DNA of 64,000 nucleotides from Arenicola marina (Eukaryota; Annelida; Polychaeta; Arenicolidae): the NCBI GenBank assembly GCA_964019135.1, contig OZ025255.1:3658001-3722000 (forward strand), in the 5' to 3' direction. Shown here piece after piece: positions 61,201 to 64,000 of the stretch. The translations under genes were made by a program, and so were the position numbers. The notes below the pieces were generated by a model. The model was not told the DNA's origin and did not search any database. It worked only from the letters and a program-made list of their open reading frames with translations. Every line of letters begins with the position of its first letter. Within the stretch, counting starts at the first letter, position 1.

Positions 61201-64000
61201 GACTCAGTGACATGGCAGCGGTCTACTGGGACAGGACTCACGTTGAGCTGGCAGTGGTCTACTAGGACAGGACTCGGTGACATGGTAGTGGTCTACTGGG
61301 ACAGGACTCAGTGACATGGCAGCGGTCTACTGGGATAGGACTCAAGGTGAGCTGGCAGTGGTCTACTGGGACAGGACTCAGTGACATGCCAGCGGTCTAC
61401 TGGGACAGGACTCAGTGACATGGCAGCGGTCTACTGGGACAGGACTCAGTGACATGGCAGCGGTCTACTGGGACAGGACTCAGTGACATGGCAGCGGTCT
61501 ACTGGGACAGGACTCAGTGACATGGCAGTGGTCTACTGGGACAGGACTCAGTGACATGGCAGCGGTCTACTGGGACAGGACTCAGTGAAATGGCAGTGGT
61601 CTACTGGGACAGGACTCAGTGACATGGCAGCGGTCTACTGGGACAGGACTCAGTGACATGGCAGCGGTCTACTGAGACAGGACTCAAGGCGAGCTGGCAG
61701 TGGTCTACTAGGACAGGACTCGGTGACATGGCAGTGGTCTACTGGGACAGGACTCAGTGACATGGCAGCGGGCTACTGGGACAGGACTCAGTGACATGGC
61801 AGTGGTCTACTGGGACAGGACTCAGTGACATGCCAGCGGTCTACTGGGACAGGACTCAGTGACATGGCAGCGGTCTACTGAGACAGGACTCAAGGCGAGC
61901 TGGCAGTGGTCTACTGGGACAGGACTCAGTGACATGGCAGTGGTCTACTGGGACAGGACTCAGTGACATGGCAGTGGTCTACTGGGACAGGACTCAGTGA
62001 CATGGCAGTGGTCTACTGGGACAGGACTCAGTGACATGGCAGCAGTCTACTGGGATAGGACTCAGTGACATGGCAGTGGTCTACTGGGACAAGACTCAAG
62101 GTGAGCTGGCAGTGGTCTACTGGGACAGGACTCAGTGACATGGCAGCGGTCTACTGGGATAGGACTCAAGGTGAGCTGGCAGTGGTCTACTGGGACAAGA
62201 CTCTGTGACATGGCAGCGGCCTACTGGGACAGGACTCAAGGTGAGTTGGCAGCGGTCTACTGGGACAGGACTCAGTGACATGCCAGTGGTCTACTGGGAC
62301 AGGACTCAGTGACATGGCAGCGGTCTACTGGGACAGGACTCGGTGACATGGCAGTGGTCTACTGGGACAGGACTCGGTGACATGGCAGTGGTCTACTGGG
62401 ACAGGACTCGGTGACATGGTAGTGGTCTACTGGGACAGGACTCAGTGACATGGCAGTGGTCTACTGGGACAGGACTCAAGGTGAGCTGGGAGTGGTCTAC
62501 TGGGACAGGACTCAGTGACATGGCAGCGGTCTACTGGGACAGGACTCACGTTGAGCTGGCAGTGGTCTACTGGGACAGGACTCAAGGTGAGCTGGCAGTG
62601 GTCTACTGGGATAGGACTCAGTGACATGGCAGCGGTCTACTGGGACAGGACTCACGTTGAGCTGGCAGTGGTCTACTAGGACAGGACTCAGTGACATGGC
62701 AGTGGTTTACTGGGACAGGACACAGTGACATGGCAGTGGTCTACTGGGACAGGACTCAGTGACATGGCAGCGGTCTACTGGGACAGGACTCAAGGTGAGC
62801 TGGCAGTGGTCTACTGGGATAGGACTCAGTGACATGGCAGCGGTCTACTGGGACAGGACTCACGTTGAGCTGGCAGTGGTCTACTAGGACAGGACTCAGT
62901 GACATGGCAGTGGTTTACTGGGACAGGACACAGTGACATGGCAGTGGTCTACTGGGACAGGACTCAGTGACATGGCAGCGGTCTACTGGGACAGGACTCA
63001 CGTTGAGCTGGCAGTGGTCTACTAGGACAGGACTCAGTGACATGGCAGTGGTCTACTGGGACAGGACACAGTGACATGGCAGTGGTCTACTGGGACAGGA
63101 CTCAGTGACATGGCAGCGGTCTACTGGGACAGGACTCAGTGACATGGCAGCGGTCTACTGGGATAGGACTCACGTTGAGCTGGCAGTGGTCTACTAGGAC
63201 AGGACTCGGTGACATGGTAGTGGTCTACTGGGACAGGACTCAGTGACATGGCAGCGGTCTACTGGGACAGGACTCAAGGTGAGCTGGCAGTGGTCTACTG
63301 GGACAGGACTCAAGGTGAGCTGGCAGTGGTCTACTGGGATAGGACTCAGTGACATGGCAGCGCTCTACTGGGACAGGACTCACGTTGAGCTGGCAGTGGT
63401 CTACTAGGACAGGACTCGGTGACATGGTAGTGGTCTACTGGGACAGGACTCAAGGTGAGCTGGCAGTGGTCTACTGGGATAGGACTCGGTGACATGGTAG
63501 TGGTCTACTGGGACAGGACTCAGTGACATGGCAGCGGTCTACTGGGATAGGACTCAAGGTGAGCTGGCAGTGGTCTACTGGGACAGGACTCAGTGACATG
63601 GAAGCGGTCTACTGGGACAGGACTCAAGGTGAGCTGGCAGCGGTCTACTGGGACAGGACTCAGTGACATGCCAGTGGTCTACTGGGACAGGACTCAGTGA
63701 CATGGCAGTGGTCTACTGGGACAGGACTCAGTGACATGGCAGCGGTCTACTGGGACAGGACTCAGTGACATGGCAGCGGTCTACTGGGACAGGACTCAGT
63801 GGCATGGCAGCGGTCTACTAGGACAGGACTCAGTGACATGGCAGTGGTCTACTGGGACAGGACTCAGTGACATGGCAGCGGTCTACTGGGACAGGACTCA
63901 GAAACATGCCAGCGGTCTACTGGGACAGGACTCAGTGACATGGCAGCGGTCTACTGGGACAGGACTCAGTGACATGCCAGTGGTCTACTGGGACAGGACT
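58210..64000 (+). repeat. Right-end mosaic related to 35.4-38.6 kb
   Basis: From about 58.43 to 61.7 kb this follows 35.43-38.6 kb at offsets 22,996, then 23,202, 23,270 and 23,098. The steps are whole-unit gains or losses. Past 62.2 kb it restarts a similar series: a CTCTGTGACA unit at 62201, the ACACAGTG words near 62720-63070, GGCATGG at 63802 and CTCAGAAACATGCC near 63897. That last is a variant of the GGAACATGCC landmark. Private changes include GGCATCGG (58312), GGGCTACTGG (61769), GGCAGCAGTC (62040) and CTGGGAGTGG (62486). Confidence 0.75.

Larger units (their letters stand above)
1..64000 (+). repeat. 34/36-bp satellite array filling the window
   Basis: Every stretch I read is a copy of one short unit in the same orientation. 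The unit starts TGGCAG(C/T)GGTCTACTGGG and ends in a 34-bp or 36-bp tail class. The first base already begins a unit and the last bases stop inside one, so both array ends lie outside. Units are about 58-59% GC, and the plus strand is clearly G-rich (14 G to 7 C in a typical 36-bp unit). Most units differ from their neighbours at only a few positions. There is no unique sequence, transposon, microsatellite tract or strand switch anywhere. By size this is a satellite, although the unit length is that of a minisatellite. The family and species are unknown to me. No stretch over 300 bases holds a gene. Confidence 0.97.

Noticed and set aside
1-64000. CRISPR array
   Set aside because: A 34-36 bp period looked possible, but there are no unique spacers. 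The whole unit is repeated with small changes, and there are no cas genes.
1-64000. Telomere repeat, alpha satellite or CENP-B box
   Set aside because: No TTAGGG-type tract, no 171-bp AT-rich unit and no CENP-B box-like motif is visible in the unit.
1-64000. Coding repeat such as a mucin, silk or zinc-finger exon
   Set aside because: Mixed 34-bp and 36-bp lengths cannot keep a frame, and stop codons recur in every frame over short distances.
1-64000. Transposon, retroviral fossil or LTR inserted in the array
   Set aside because: I saw no non-satellite sequence, terminal repeat, poly-A tract or target duplication anywhere.
1-64000. AP-1-like GGACTCA and NFI half-site TGGCA in each unit
   Set aside because: Each is an imperfect or half site of few bases. 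Their number reflects the repeat and is not evidence of regulation.

Overview
The whole 64 kb window is one uninterrupted tandem satellite (macro-minisatellite) array. A short G-rich unit of 34 or 36 bp, about 1,850 copies by rough estimate, runs head to tail in one orientation from base 1 to base 64000, and the array continues past both ends. I found no gene, RNA gene, transposon, viral fossil, CRISPR array, unique spacer or inversion. An array this large with no coding sequence points to a eukaryotic chromosome, probably heterochromatin, a subtelomere, a pericentromere or a sex-linked block. I do not recognise the satellite family and cannot name the species.

Every unit begins TGGCAG(C/T)GGTCTACTGGG and continues with ACAGGACT. 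It closes with one of a few tails. The main 34-bp tail is CAGTGACA, with variants CGGTGACA, CTGTGACA, CAGTGAAA and CAGTGATA. The main 36-bp tails are CAAGGTGAGC, CAAGGCGAGC, CACGTTGAGC, CAAGTTGAAC and CAAAGTGAGC. The common variable bases, C/T in AG(C/T)GG and G/A in CTC(G/A)G, are CpG transitions.

Rare private changes show several layers of higher-order duplication. Left part: 1-2600 is related to 4141-6226, 2265-7234 to 12311-17174, and 5891-8546 is repeated tandemly at 8547-11108. Middle: 17434-25011 is related to 26619-34472, and each of these contains an older 1,518-bp tandem pair. A 1,662-bp tandem pair lies between them. Right part: a 3,040-bp tandem pair (36833-42955) contains a 1,280-bp pair. 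41709-45116 returns at 46719-50128. A nearly perfect 7,216-bp tandem pair fills 43699-58209. The block around 35.4-38.6 kb returns about 23 kb downstream at 58.4-61.7 kb. This is the pattern expected from repeated unequal exchange or amplification at many scales.

Short open frames of up to 79 codons exist on both strands only because 36 is divisible by 3 and 34 is not. They are by-products of runs of 36-bp units and are not annotated as genes. Boundaries below come from reading marker bases by eye and checking coordinate offsets, not from an alignment program, so they may move by some tens of bases.
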